NCBI GenBank assembly: GCA_964473155.1
Contig: CAYYNT010000031.1
Location: 1-44,060, forward strand
Origin: JAJFUG01 sp964473155
Lineage (GTDB): Bacteria > Gemmatimonadota > Glassbacteria > GWA2-58-10
Direction of reading: 5' to 3'
Length of the DNA: 44,060 nt
Part shown: in pieces, positions 16,749-25,833 of the stretch
Layout: each line of letters starts with the position of its first letter
Position numbering within the stretch: the first letter of the stretch is position 1
Position numbers and translations under genes: made by a program
The notes under the pieces: model-generated
Database searches by the model: none
What the model was told of the DNA's origin: nothing
What the model saw: only the letters and a program-made list of their open reading frames with translations

Positions 16749-18131
16749 CTAAAAGCGGAACACAGCCGATAACAGGGCCTCTGTGATGTTACGCGACATG
16801 TTGACTGCTGCGTCGATCTGAATTTTATTGCTCAACACCGCTCCCGTGCCGAATGTCACATGCGTCTCATCCCGGCCGCGCGGGAAAAGGCGCTTGAGCG
16901 CTTCATCCTCCACCGTAGTATAAACCACGTGCGAAGGGTCGGTGAACAGGCCCGCCCGCAAAGGTATCTGCCAGCGGCTCGTGAACAGTGAATACTCGAC
17001 CCCCAGGTGGAACTCCGTCCCGTCCTTAAGAACCAGATCGTCCTTTCCGTCCCTGTCCACATACCTGGCGAAGGGAAATCCGTCCTGATATACGGCCTCG
17101 TCATCCTCGTTCAGATTGCGGTCCAGACCATCGATCAGATCGGAATATTCCACCCTCACCAGGTCAATCGAGACAGCCAGGTTGTCACGCAGTTGCCAGG
17201 AAGCACCCAGACTGTATACATCCGGAACCTTGAAAACGAGACGCTGGTCGGCCTGGCTTAGAATTGTCTTGCCTGAGCTTTCGTTCACGTCTTCGATTGT
17301 ATTCAGGATTCTGAACCTTGGCCCGCTGCGGTATACGGCTCCGAGGCTGAGGTCGCGGGCAGGCTGGTATTTGATTCCCAGGTTGACGCTGTAGCGTGTG
17401 TCGCTGGAATTGGAAGCGACGCTGAATATTCTGACCGGCAGTCTGCCCTGGCTGAGTTTAAATAATTGCTCGGAAAAACGGAACTCCACGGTCGAGACAA
17501 TGTTGGATACACCGATTGAAAGGTTGCGCGACGGCTTGACAGCCAGGGCGGCGCCCCAGTTGTTCACCTGGATGTCGCTGGCGGTCCGGTTGCCCGGCTC
17601 AAAATCGGCGGGAACCGGCATGTCCGGCCGGCCGAAACCCGGCGCTTCGAACGAACTTTCGAAATTGATCAGTTCCTGCCGGTAGAAAGACACGGCGAAA
17701 CGCTCGGAGGGGAAGACCAGCGAAAGATAGCTCTGGCTGCCGACATCGTCCTTGAACTTGCGCGTCAGGTTGTGTTCCTCTTCCGTACCGGCGTTTTCAT
17801 TATGCTCGAAACGGCTGATCTTATAGTGCAGCGATATTTCAGGCGTGGTGAGTACAGTCAATCCGGCCGGATTGGCCATCCCGGCCGTGGCGTCATCCGC
17901 CGTGGCCACAAAAGCGCCGCCAAGGCCGACCGCCCTTGCGCTTGGAATGTTGAAATTGAACTGGATGTTGCGGATAAAAGTGTTGCGGTCGTTTTTTCGC
18001 CAGAAACTCTGGGCGTGCAGGATGACGACATCGGATGCCAGGACCAGATACAGAATAAACAGACTGACTCTGGCTGGATCAATGCGTTTCGAGCTTGTTC
18101 GAAATGGTTTTATCTTGTCGGAATGCATCAT
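16749..18131 (-). CDS. FadL/OmpP1-like outer-membrane beta-barrel protein
   Basis: 460 residues with a long basic N-region, a hydrophobic helix (about 23-38) and cleavage near LHAQ-SF. The mature start has the SARAVGLGGAFVATADDA block, then MANPAGL, the signature of FadL/OmpP1/PorV-type barrels. The rest alternates short amphipathic strands and loops and ends in an aromatic residue (LLSAVFRF), typical of outer-membrane insertion. FadL relatives take up hydrophobic compounds, and PorV relatives serve type 9 secretion; sequence alone does not decide here. It is eight bases upstream of the TPR-ATPase gene and probably in the same transcript, which makes a physical link from outer membrane to periplasmic TPRs plausible. 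Confidence 0.8.
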   Translation of the reverse strand: MMHSDKIKPFRTSSKRIDPARVSLFILYLVLASDVVILHAQSFWRKNDRNTFIRNIQFNFNIPSARAVGLGGAFVATADDATAGMANPAGLTVLTTPEISLHYKISRFEHNENAGTEEEHNLTRKFKDDVGSQSYLSLVFPSERFAVSFYRQELINFESSFEAPGFGRPDMPVPADFEPGNRTASDIQVNNWGAALAVKPSRNLSIGVSNIVSTVEFRFSEQLFKLSQGRLPVRIFSVASNSSDTRYSVNLGIKYQPARDLSLGAVYRSGPRFRILNTIEDVNESSGKTILSQADQRLVFKVPDVYSLGASWQLRDNLAVSIDLVRVEYSDLIDGLDRNLNEDDEAVYQDGFPFARYVDRDGKDDLVLKDGTEFHLGVEYSLFTSRWQIPLRAGLFTDPSHVVYTTVEDEALKRLFPRGRDETHVTFGTGAVLSNKIQIDAAVNMSRNITEALLSAVFRF

Positions 18132-18162
18132 GCCCGGACTGTAGATGAACAGGGAGAACAGG

Positions 18163-18194
18163 GACGCTCGATCTTCAATATCGTTCGGAGCGTC
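18163..18194 (-). other. Intercistronic stem-loop
   Basis: GACGCTC and GAGCGTC (7-bp perfect arms, 18-base loop with some internal pairing) lie between the lipoprotein stop codon and the FadL-like gene. There is no T-run, so this looks more like an RNA-processing or attenuation hairpin than a terminator. Confidence 0.35.
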
Positions 18195-18773
18195 TCAGAA
18201 ATCAATCACCAGTTCGTAATGGCAGCTTATCTGCCGTATCCGGGCCTGTTGCAGCCCGATAGCCGGCATGATTCGGTATGTGCTTTCCTCATGGAAGAAT
18301 CCCGATATGTTTTCGAAACTGCCCTCTCCGCTGGATACTATACCTTCGCCTCGCACCGCGTACAGTGTGTCTCCGGATATGGATTCCACCTGCATGGCCT
18401 GGTTGGAGTGTTCAACCTGGATTACGCCCCCCTCCAGCTCGAACTGTGTCTGGACCTGGTAGCCGTTCGGGTTCTTCAGGGAGGAAATCAGCTCGCCCAG
18501 AAGATGAATCGTAACATACAACGTTTTAGGTTGGTAGATGGAATCCTCGGCCTGCCACGAAGGAGTATTAATGAATGCTTCTTCGGTGCAGTATAATGTA
18601 TAAGTCGCCCCGTCGACTGAATAATCGCTGCCGTTGGTGGAAAGACTGTCCTGTGACTGGACCTCGAAAACGAGAGTGCGGCTTTCCGGCTTTTCCGCGC
18701 GCTCGCAGGAAAAAAGCGGGATGGCAAGAAGGGCCAGGCAGATTGAGATCAGATATTTATGCACACGCAGCAT
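18195..18773 (-). CDS. Putative lipoprotein, function unknown
   Basis: 192 residues. The signal ends in IPLFSCERAE, a lipobox with Cys23. The mature part is beta-strand-like (TLVFEVQSQDSL, ATYTLYCTEEAFI, TLYVTIHLLGELI, VIQVEHSNQAM and TLYAVRGEGIVSSGEG) and ends FDN-free with HYELVIDF. I do not recognise a family; the pattern suggests a small beta-barrel or lipocalin-like lipid-binding fold, which is inference. It lies 63 bases upstream of the FadL-like gene, separated by a stem-loop, and may be the first gene of the ATPase/kinase block. A weak -24/-12-like element lies upstream. Confidence 0.65.
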   Translation of the reverse strand: MLRVHKYLISICLALLAIPLFSCERAEKPESRTLVFEVQSQDSLSTNGSDYSVDGATYTLYCTEEAFINTPSWQAEDSIYQPKTLYVTIHLLGELISSLKNPNGYQVQTQFELEGGVIQVEHSNQAMQVESISGDTLYAVRGEGIVSSGEGSFENISGFFHEESTYRIMPAIGLQQARIRQISCHYELVIDF

Positions 18774-18810
18774 CCGGATACTGCTGGTTCAGGCGATGGC
18801 TGAATCGGAA

Positions 18811-18826
18811 AGCAACGTGCTTCCCT
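18811..18826 (-). promoter_or_regulatory. Weak sigma-54-like element before the lipoprotein gene
   Basis: On the minus strand the bases read AGGGAAG-N4-TTGCT. The -12 part is perfect (5/5) and the GG to GC spacing is correct, but the -24 part matches TGGCACG at only four of seven positions. It would start transcription about 27 bases before the lipoprotein ATG. Confidence 0.25.
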
Positions 18827-18887
18827 GCCGGTCCTTTAGCCGTGAATCGATGGATCGAGAAATGTGATAATACTTGCGGCAACAATA

Positions 18888-21800
18888 TCAGTTATTAATT
18901 AGCTTGAGCAGCGGGAACATGTCAAGATCAGTGACTCTTCCATCCTGGTTAACATCCGCCGCGGCCTTTTCCTCGACGGAAGGAACTGGACCGGAACCGC
19001 CGATAATTGCTAATAAACGGATCAGATCAAAAACATTGACTTTATTGTCGAAGTTAATATCCCCGACAAACCGTGTCGCTGTATTGAACAGTGAATAGTA
19101 ACCTGTCGAGGGGCTGCGCGAAATGAAATTATAGCTGTCGCACGCCTCGAAAAAGAAACTCTGCGTTTTTCCGGGTAGCGGAGTTCTCCTGGTTATCTTC
19201 CAGATATCCCCGCCCTGCTGCTGGCCGTAGACAGTATCGGCCCGTGTGGTGTCCGAATCGCTGAAAACGATCCTGACCCAATTAACAAGATTGATGTCGC
19301 TGACTTCCAAATTAACATCCATCGTCTGGAGTGTCGAGTTTATTGTACCGTCCGGGGGCTGGGGGAACCTGATTGCAGGGCCGCTCTGGTCTTCGGTCAC
19401 CTCGATAGAGCCAGCCAGGATAGGCCCGCGTAAGGTTTGACGGGTCCTGTTCGGCCAGATGACCACCAGGCTGTCGGCAAAACTGCTCTGAATAAGAGAC
19501 CAGATCAGCGGTCCGCCGGTCTGGATGCGTCCTCCACCGCCGGAGACTGTCTGGAGCCAGATTTTTCCTCCGGCGGCAAGCAGAATTTTTGTTCCTATTG
19601 CGCTGCGGTTCTTATCCCTTTTCAGGCGGACCGCCAGATTCCGCTGGGACAGGCCCTTGTTTTCAGAATAGCCGAGCGGAGACTGGACGCCATGGAAAAG
19701 GTCGTCCGGGTTGTCCGGAAGATAATTTACATAGAGTATATCCAGATCACCGTCCCCGTCAAAGTCGCCCGGGACCGGAAGGCTGGAGTCAGCAGCGCGG
19801 CGAAGCCCGGTCTCATCCGCGGCCTTTACGCCTGCGGCCGGGTTCGGGTACTGGCCGGAATTGGAGAAGAACAGATCTGTCGAACTGGCGCTGAAACGCC
19901 CGAATTTCGAGGCTCGGGCGATAAGAAGGTCGGGCCGGGTGTCCTCGTCCAGGTCGGCGATGGCGCTGGCCAGACGGCCGTATTTGCTGCCGTCTATTAT
20001 ATCCGAGAACTTGCGGTCAAAACGTGTCACTCCGGATTTGCCGTTATTCAGATACAGGGCGTCGACATCCTGCGCCCTTGTTATGTACAGGTCTGGATAC
20101 CCGTCGCCGTTGAAATCCCCCCAGGACTGGCTCTGGCCGAATTTCGCATAGGTCTGGCCGGAGTTCAGGCCGCTGGATGCAGTGGCATCGTTGAAACCTT
20201 TTTCGGAGCCTGTCAACAGCCGCACCGGGCCCTCATCGTTCAGCGTCACGATGTCCAGCCAACCGTCCGCATCAACGTCCACAAGGTTTGCGCTTTCGGT
20301 TTTATAGGACTCTGTAAGGCCATATTCTTTTGAACGGTCGATGAATTTCCGTCCGTTCTGGTTCAACAGCAGCCAGTTGGCGCCGTCATAATTGCCCACC
20401 AGAAGGTCCAGCCAGCCGTCGCGGTTGACATCCCCCCAGCAGACCGAGGTGGCTCGCTGCTGCCCGGTCTGGTCCAGGCCGATAATCCTTGAACTGTCGG
20501 CGAAAGTCCCATCGCCGTTGTTGCGGTACAGCTTGCAGGGTTGAGGGGTGAAACCGGCGATGAACAGGTCCTGGAATCCGTCGTTGTCGTAATCGCCCCA
20601 GGCGCAACTGATTCCGTAGTTCACCTGTGCCACTCCCGCCTGCTGGGCCATATCGATGAACCTGCCATCGGCCTGACCCTGAAAGAGAGCGCTGTATCCC
20701 TTGCCGTTAAGAATGAAAATGTCCGGTAGACCATCATTGTTATAATCTGCCACTGCCACGGCGTTTCCTGCCATGCTGCGGTCTAATCCAACCTTGGCCG
20801 TGTTGTCCAGATACCGGGCGTCAGAGGGTGAATATATGACCAGCGAGTCAGCTCGCGAGGTCAGGAACAGCCAGTCAAGGATTCCGTCGTTTCCCCAGTC
20901 AGTGGCGCCCAGAGACGTCAATCCGCGTGTCCCGGCTACAAGAGTATCGGCGCCGCCAGCGGCTAACAGTCCTTTTGCACTCCCTTTGCGCACAGTAATC
21001 GTTCCGTTGCCGCCGAAAACAAGGTCGGAGAATCCATCGTTGTTAAAGTCGGTGAAATCGCAATAAACGGCTCCCTGCAAGTTAAGCGGGAAGGATTCAC
21101 TTGCCGTAAAAACGCTGTCCGAGTTCAGATCACATATGAGAGCCATGTCTTTTTTATTGGCAGCATCGTTTTGCGAAACAATGAGTTCTGTTTGCCCGTC
21201 ACCGTCGAGATCGAAGGCTCCCAGACTTGAACTGATATTCTCCCGGACAAGAAACGGTTTTCGAGTGAACTTGCCCTGGCTGTCACCGATGAACAGGTAT
21301 TCGCGAAAAATAAAATCTTTCACGCCATCCGCGTTAAAATCACCGAACAGGAAGCGTGGACTGAATCCAGGATAATTCGGACTGCTGCTGGTTGAAGGCG
21401 GTGGAAGATAGTAGTTATCAAACCGTTTGAAGCGATCGGAGCCGGCAGACGTGTTTTCCTGCCAGAGCACGTGGATGCTGTGTAGTGCGGATGCGGAATG
21501 CCATGCCAGAATTTCAGGCAATCCATCGTTGTTAAGATCGGCGAGGGCCAGCGTATCGGGGCTGCCCAACCGGAGGGTGTCTTCGTAGAAACGTCCTGCC
21601 GCGCGCGGAGGTCTGTCTCCATAAAGAATTCTGAAATACTGGCGTGAACGGTACCAGATCAGGGCGTCCACCACTCCATCACCGTCCATATCTCCTTTTA
21701 CAGCCCCGATTGCCTCGGAATATTTTTCGCTTGCGGTAATGCTGATCGAGGGACTGCGGTTGTCAACGAAATACAAACCGCTTCTGCCGTCCCAACTGTT

Positions 21801-21998
21801 TTTGGGATCACCAACAAACAGGGCGGCCTGCCTGTATAACGCCGGAGTCTCGGTCGGGGAGATAATCCATCCGCTGGTTGTGCCGCGAGGGCAGGCGACC
21901 GCTGTCCTGAAATAATGCGGCGCGGCGGCATAGACATGTGTCGCCGCAAGCAGGAAAGTCAAGACTGAGAACAAGGCATATTTTAACTTGTTTTTCAT
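18888..21998 (-). CDS. Exported VCBS/FG-GAP repeat protein with ASPIC/UnbV and dockerin-like domains
   Basis: 1036 residues from the ATG at 21998, chosen because a standard signal peptide (MKNKLKYALFSVLTF, AHVYAA-like cleavage) starts there with AAGG upstream; the open frame runs 72 codons further 5' without such features. The body is a long series of FG-GAP/VCBS blades with Ca-binding cores such as GDMDGDGVVD, ADLNNDGLPE, GDFNADGVKD, GDYDNDGFQD and DVDADGWLD, implying a beta-propeller. An ASPIC/UnbV domain follows (RSAIGTKILLAAGG, then VVIWPNRTRQTLRG). The C-terminus has two calcium loops, GDINFDNKVNVFDL and ADVNQDGRVTDLDM, the dockerin type I pattern. A surface-exposed carbohydrate- or protein-binding role is likely. 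A sigma-54-like site lies 52-67 bases upstream. Confidence 0.85.
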   Translation of the reverse strand: MKNKLKYALFSVLTFLLAATHVYAAAPHYFRTAVACPRGTTSGWIISPTETPALYRQAALFVGDPKNSWDGRSGLYFVDNRSPSISITASEKYSEAIGAVKGDMDGDGVVDALIWYRSRQYFRILYGDRPPRAAGRFYEDTLRLGSPDTLALADLNNDGLPEILAWHSASALHSIHVLWQENTSAGSDRFKRFDNYYLPPPSTSSSPNYPGFSPRFLFGDFNADGVKDFIFREYLFIGDSQGKFTRKPFLVRENISSSLGAFDLDGDGQTELIVSQNDAANKKDMALICDLNSDSVFTASESFPLNLQGAVYCDFTDFNNDGFSDLVFGGNGTITVRKGSAKGLLAAGGADTLVAGTRGLTSLGATDWGNDGILDWLFLTSRADSLVIYSPSDARYLDNTAKVGLDRSMAGNAVAVADYNNDGLPDIFILNGKGYSALFQGQADGRFIDMAQQAGVAQVNYGISCAWGDYDNDGFQDLFIAGFTPQPCKLYRNNGDGTFADSSRIIGLDQTGQQRATSVCWGDVNRDGWLDLLVGNYDGANWLLLNQNGRKFIDRSKEYGLTESYKTESANLVDVDADGWLDIVTLNDEGPVRLLTGSEKGFNDATASSGLNSGQTYAKFGQSQSWGDFNGDGYPDLYITRAQDVDALYLNNGKSGVTRFDRKFSDIIDGSKYGRLASAIADLDEDTRPDLLIARASKFGRFSASSTDLFFSNSGQYPNPAAGVKAADETGLRRAADSSLPVPGDFDGDGDLDILYVNYLPDNPDDLFHGVQSPLGYSENKGLSQRNLAVRLKRDKNRSAIGTKILLAAGGKIWLQTVSGGGGRIQTGGPLIWSLIQSSFADSLVVIWPNRTRQTLRGPILAGSIEVTEDQSGPAIRFPQPPDGTINSTLQTMDVNLEVSDINLVNWVRIVFSDSDTTRADTVYGQQQGGDIWKITRRTPLPGKTQSFFFEACDSYNFISRSPSTGYYSLFNTATRFVGDINFDNKVNVFDLIRLLAIIGGSGPVPSVEEKAAADVNQDGRVTDLDMFPLLKLINN

Positions 21999-22049
21999 TT
22001 CAGCCTTTGTATCGCTGTGTATAGACAGTTTCAGAGCCAATAAATATCT

Positions 22050-22065
22050 CTCAATTTCCGTGCCA
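22050..22065 (-). promoter_or_regulatory. Sigma-54-type promoter candidate for the VCBS/ASPIC gene
   Basis: Read on the minus strand: TGGCACG-GAAA-TTGAG. The -24 element is perfect (7/7) with correct spacing; the -12 element has TTG but A instead of the expected C. Transcription would begin near 22038, about 40 bases before the ATG. The adjacent upstream gene encodes a sigma-54 activator. Confidence 0.45.
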
Positions 22066-22278
22066 GCAGGTGGTAAACGAACAACTAAACATAACCTGTC
22101 CAAAAAGTCAACAAATAACGCAAAGGTTCTCAGCATAATAAGTTGAAGATTAAGTGCCTGTGAAATCCGAAGCGTTAAACGTGAATAACGTGGCAAGGCG
22201 AGGAGTGCAAACATTTTGATGTGGTGTAGTTACATGTAGAGATTCAGTTGTTACTTCTGGAGTAACAAATAATGCCTG

Positions 22279-23934
22279 TCACTCCCGAATATTCCTGTCC
22301 CGCGCAACCTTGATCCCATGCTTTTTAACCAGGCGCTGGAACAGGCTGCGGTTCATGCCAGTCATCTTAGACGCACGCGAAATATTACCGTCTGCCTCTT
22401 CAAGCACAGATTCCAGGAAAACGCGTTCCACCTCGGCTATAGCGTGCGCGGCGGCTTCCTCTCGCGCGAGTTTCAGTTCTTCATTGTTCCTGGCAGTGGC
22501 GACTTTCGGAGCACTGAAAGTCTCTGGCGGCGGAAGGTGGCTGTCCAGGATTTCAGGAGGTAGGTCGGTCTCCGTGATATAGTTGTCGCGCGCCAGGATG
22601 ATCGCGCGCTGCACTATGCTTTCCAGTTCACGAATATTTCCTGGGAAATGATAGCGCTGAAGGGAGCGAACGAACTGAGGATCGGCGCCGGAGATAGACC
22701 TGTTCATGGCTTCCGAGTGCTTGATAAGGAAATGATCGACCAGCAGCGGGATATCATCCGGGCGCTCGCGCAGAGGGGGAAAATGTATCTCTACTATTTT
22801 CAGGCGGTAATAAAGGTCCTCGCGGAACGTACCCTGGCTTACCATATCCGTCAGTTTCTTGTTTGTCGCGGCGATTATGCGCACATCCACCCGTTGCGCT
22901 TTATAGCTGCCCACTTTTTCGAACTCCCCGAACTGGAGCACGCGCAGAAGTTTGACCTGAAGCTCGGGAGGCATTTCCGCCACTTCGTCCAGGAAGATCG
23001 TGCCTGTGTCCGCGGCTTCGAACCGTCCTATTTTATTTGCTATCGCTCCGGTGAACGAGCCTTTTACATGGCCGAAAAGCTCTGATTCCAGCAAGCCGGT
23101 GGGCAGAGCGCCACAGTTTATGGTGAGGAAAGGTTTGTCCTTGCGTTTTGAGTTCAGAAATATGGAACGGGCGATCAATTCCTTACCCGTGCCGCTGTCG
23201 CCGGTTATCAGCACGGTGGCGTCAGTCGGCGCTACGCGGGCCGCCAGTTCCATCACCTCCACCATTTTTTTGCTCTTGCCCACGATCATGCTGAAATCGT
23301 ATTCCTGGCGCAGGCTTTCTCCGATCTTGGTGCTGCTGTGTTCGGCCTTGCCGCGGCTGAGCTCGAGGAAATTCAGGGCATTCTTTATACTGTTGGCGCT
23401 CAATTCGGCCAGTTCCACCAGGAGCTGGAGGTCTTTTTCCATGAAACACGAACTTACCGAACGGTTTTCCACATAAATCGCGCCGTAAGGGCGCTCCCCG
23501 ATCAGCAGCGGAACGCAGAGGATAGAGCGCAGGCCCAGGTCCACAATGCTGCGGCTTGAACTGAACTGGTCCTCATCCTGGGCATTGTTGATAAAAAGCG
23601 GTTGGCCGCTTTCGAGCACCTGGCGGACGATGGTCCGGCTGACGATTTTTTTGTCATCGCCCTCCAGTTCTCCATCAAGATTGCGCGCCACCTTTATCTG
23701 AAAACTGTCCGGACGGCCGGTGACAATGAAGCCCAGTTCCGCGCGAAGGATGTCCATTATCCGGTCGAGGATCAGATTGAGCAGGCGGGAGTAATCCAGC
23801 TCGTTGTACAGAAGGCGGCTTATTTCGTATTTCAGCTCCAGATCGCGGCAGTGGTTGCGCATCAGGTTGAGCTCGCGGCGCAGAATATCCTGTCCGGGCT
23901 GTTCCTGTTCCCGCGTGTCGTTGCTCTGGCTCAT
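22279..23934 (-). CDS. Sigma-54-dependent transcriptional activator with GAF sensor domain
   Basis: 551 residues. A GAF domain (about 48-185) precedes the AAA+ core: Walker A GDSGTGKE (245-252), the sigma-54 contact loop GSFTGA (292-297), Walker B GTIFLDEVAE (311-320), REDLYYRL (371-378) and NIRELES (433-439). A Fis-type helix-turn-helix ends the protein (about 503-541, EADGNISRASKMTGMNRSL). These proteins remodel the sigma-54 holoenzyme at -24/-12 promoters; the GAF domain presumably senses a small ligand. GAFTGA is GSFTGA here, a conservative change. The start has GGAG at normal spacing, 22 bases after the Wzi-like gene. Two sigma-54-like sites elsewhere in the window (22050, 43624) are candidate targets. 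Confidence 0.92.
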   Translation of the reverse strand: MSQSNDTREQEQPGQDILRRELNLMRNHCRDLELKYEISRLLYNELDYSRLLNLILDRIMDILRAELGFIVTGRPDSFQIKVARNLDGELEGDDKKIVSRTIVRQVLESGQPLFINNAQDEDQFSSSRSIVDLGLRSILCVPLLIGERPYGAIYVENRSVSSCFMEKDLQLLVELAELSANSIKNALNFLELSRGKAEHSSTKIGESLRQEYDFSMIVGKSKKMVEVMELAARVAPTDATVLITGDSGTGKELIARSIFLNSKRKDKPFLTINCGALPTGLLESELFGHVKGSFTGAIANKIGRFEAADTGTIFLDEVAEMPPELQVKLLRVLQFGEFEKVGSYKAQRVDVRIIAATNKKLTDMVSQGTFREDLYYRLKIVEIHFPPLRERPDDIPLLVDHFLIKHSEAMNRSISGADPQFVRSLQRYHFPGNIRELESIVQRAIILARDNYITETDLPPEILDSHLPPPETFSAPKVATARNNEELKLAREEAAAHAIAEVERVFLESVLEEADGNISRASKMTGMNRSLFQRLVKKHGIKVARDRNIRE

Positions 23935-23956
23935 TGTATACTCCGTTGTGATTTAA

Positions 23957-25537
23957 TCAGAAACTGACCAGAATGTCCCGGTAAAGTGAGATCGATATAG
24001 AACCGAATCCTCTCCGCTCGTTGTCGCCAGGATGGTTGTCCTTATTCCTGACCCGCATTATTCCGCCGCCGGCCTCGATATCCGCCCAGTCAAATGTTTG
24101 CCAGCGCAGTCTCAGGCCGGCCGTTGAAATACGTTCAACAGCCGGAGTAGGGAACGTCTGTCCACCCGAACCGACCAGATTTGTTGCCGGGGAGGCGATA
24201 CGCCGCATCCCGCGGCCGCTCAAATCTATCCGTCCGGTCAGGTCCAGGTTTGGGCCGAGGAACTTGCGCAGGAACGCTCCCGCGCTCCAGTAATCATTCC
24301 CCTCGGATGCACCGAGCGAACGGCCCTCAATCAGATAGCGCTCCCAGGGCATGAAAGTATTGTACACATAACTCGAAGCCACGGTCCCGCGCAGTCCCAG
24401 AGTAACAGACTCCAGGGGCGTGGGGTCGCGCAGATCAAGGCCCAGGCTGGCCGCCCAGCGGTCCTGAATATCTGAGCGCCGCAGGAAATCATCGAACAGG
24501 AACTGTCCGAAAAGACTTGCCCGGCCGGCCATATTCACGAATCCGTCCAGGGCGAGAAGCGTGTTGTTGGCGTGATCGTCGCTGCCCTGAATGGCGGTCA
24601 GACGGTAGCTGGTGAATGGATTCATCAGAGCCGGATCGAAAGAGGCGCCCGGTCCGCCGTAGACAGCGCTCTCGGTGATCCCGAAACGAAGGTTGTCCCG
24701 GACGCGTATGTCAAGGCGATGAATAGACATGAAACGGTTCGCCCGCTGCCAGGAGCCGGAGGAGCTGTTTCTGTAGCTCATGCCGTCCAGTCGGGCGATA
24801 AGGTGGCTGAGAGTCAGATGCCTCGAGCGCAGGGCCAGGCCAAAGTGGTCGAAACTGAGCGCCCCGCCGGACAGTATTAGACTCCCGTCCAACGATGGGG
24901 ACCAGTTGCGCGCCATGCGGCCGAAAAACAGCTCCGCGCCGAACGCCCCGCCGCGACTGGCGAAATCAGCCTTGAGGTAGCCCTCCATCGGACGGATCAA
25001 TCCTGCCTCCCGCGGCGCCTGGACATCCGGATCGCGATGCTCGGCCGAATCGACTGCGCGCAGGAGGTGCGGGGCGCGCAGGAATCGGGCGTCGAATACG
25101 ACATTTCCGAACCGTCCGCCGAAACCCAGTCCCGCTGTTTCATCGTGGCGGTCCGGGCGAAGACTGCGTACAGTGGTCGAGGCCTCGGCCCGGACGATAA
25201 TACGAAGAGCGGCGGAATCCCCTGCGGCGGCGGAGTCCAGTTCCAGGGCGCATTCCCGGTCAAGACGGTCGAGCCATTCTTGTTCAAAGGATTTCAGGTT
25301 TTTGCGCGATTGAGTTTTTACCGCCAGGCGAACCTGTTCACGGGTGTATGGACGCAAGGCGCGGTTCAGGCCCAGCAGCATTCCGCGCTCCTGCGCGCGG
25401 TCCAGCCAGTTGTATACAGGGTGATCGAGCGGGAAATATCGGCTTCGGTCGGCTCCCCGGCCGCTTTCAGCCGCGAAGAGGCTCGATGCGGACAGCAGAA
25501 ACAGAAAGGCAGCGTTCAGGCCGAAACCGCGAAGCAT
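23957..25537 (-). CDS. Wzi-like outer-membrane beta-barrel protein
   Basis: 526 residues from the ATG at 25537 (an in-frame GTG lies three codons earlier). Signal peptide with cleavage near SLFAA-ES. The mature N-terminus, PLDHPVYNWLDRAQERGML then RPYTREQVRLAV, has the layout of the capsule-assembly Wzi family. The remainder is amphipathic beta strands with aromatic ends (for example FGRMARNWSPSLDGSLILSG), and the final residues SLYRDILVSF fit a barrel closing strand. Wzi proteins bind capsule or exopolysaccharide at the cell surface, but in this lineage such proteins are mostly uncharacterised. The sigma-54 activator gene follows 22 bases later, so the two are probably co-transcribed. Confidence 0.7.
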   Translation of the reverse strand: MLRGFGLNAAFLFLLSASSLFAAESGRGADRSRYFPLDHPVYNWLDRAQERGMLLGLNRALRPYTREQVRLAVKTQSRKNLKSFEQEWLDRLDRECALELDSAAAGDSAALRIIVRAEASTTVRSLRPDRHDETAGLGFGGRFGNVVFDARFLRAPHLLRAVDSAEHRDPDVQAPREAGLIRPMEGYLKADFASRGGAFGAELFFGRMARNWSPSLDGSLILSGGALSFDHFGLALRSRHLTLSHLIARLDGMSYRNSSSGSWQRANRFMSIHRLDIRVRDNLRFGITESAVYGGPGASFDPALMNPFTSYRLTAIQGSDDHANNTLLALDGFVNMAGRASLFGQFLFDDFLRRSDIQDRWAASLGLDLRDPTPLESVTLGLRGTVASSYVYNTFMPWERYLIEGRSLGASEGNDYWSAGAFLRKFLGPNLDLTGRIDLSGRGMRRIASPATNLVGSGGQTFPTPAVERISTAGLRLRWQTFDWADIEAGGGIMRVRNKDNHPGDNERRGFGSISISLYRDILVSF

Positions 25538-25715
25538 ACTTTGCACCGGACAGATAGTGGTGAGGGTCAGGTGTCACTCTCAGGGCGACACTCTTTGTAC
25601 ATGGGAAGGAACACTCATAAATATAAGATAACGGTAAAGACAAGCAATGAATTTATTGCCGTCAATTGCTGTTGTCAAATGTTGCAATTGGATGCCGAGG
25701 CGAGAGAATTTAGAT

Positions 25716-25744
25716 TTGACTTTGATCAGACATGCTTATAAAAT
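25716..25744 (+). promoter_or_regulatory. Sigma-70 promoter for the small membrane protein-ssb operon
   Basis: TTGACT (25716-25721) and TAAAAT (25739-25744) are 17 bases apart, each matching consensus at five of six positions. The start would be near 25751. It lies in the 296-base AT-rich gap between the divergent Wzi-like and ssb operons, where I see no gene. Confidence 0.6.
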
Positions 25745-25833
25745 ATACTATCCGCGGAATAGCCTTTTCGCGCACGACTTCGGGTTGACGCCGGTTTGCG
25801 GAGTAACCTGCCTGAGATCGAAAGTGGGCCGCT

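Noticed and set aside
25547..25833. Second sigma-54 site near 25681 (TCGGCAT-N4-TTGCA on the minus strand)
   Set aside because: The GG to GC spacing is one base short and the -24 element matches poorly.
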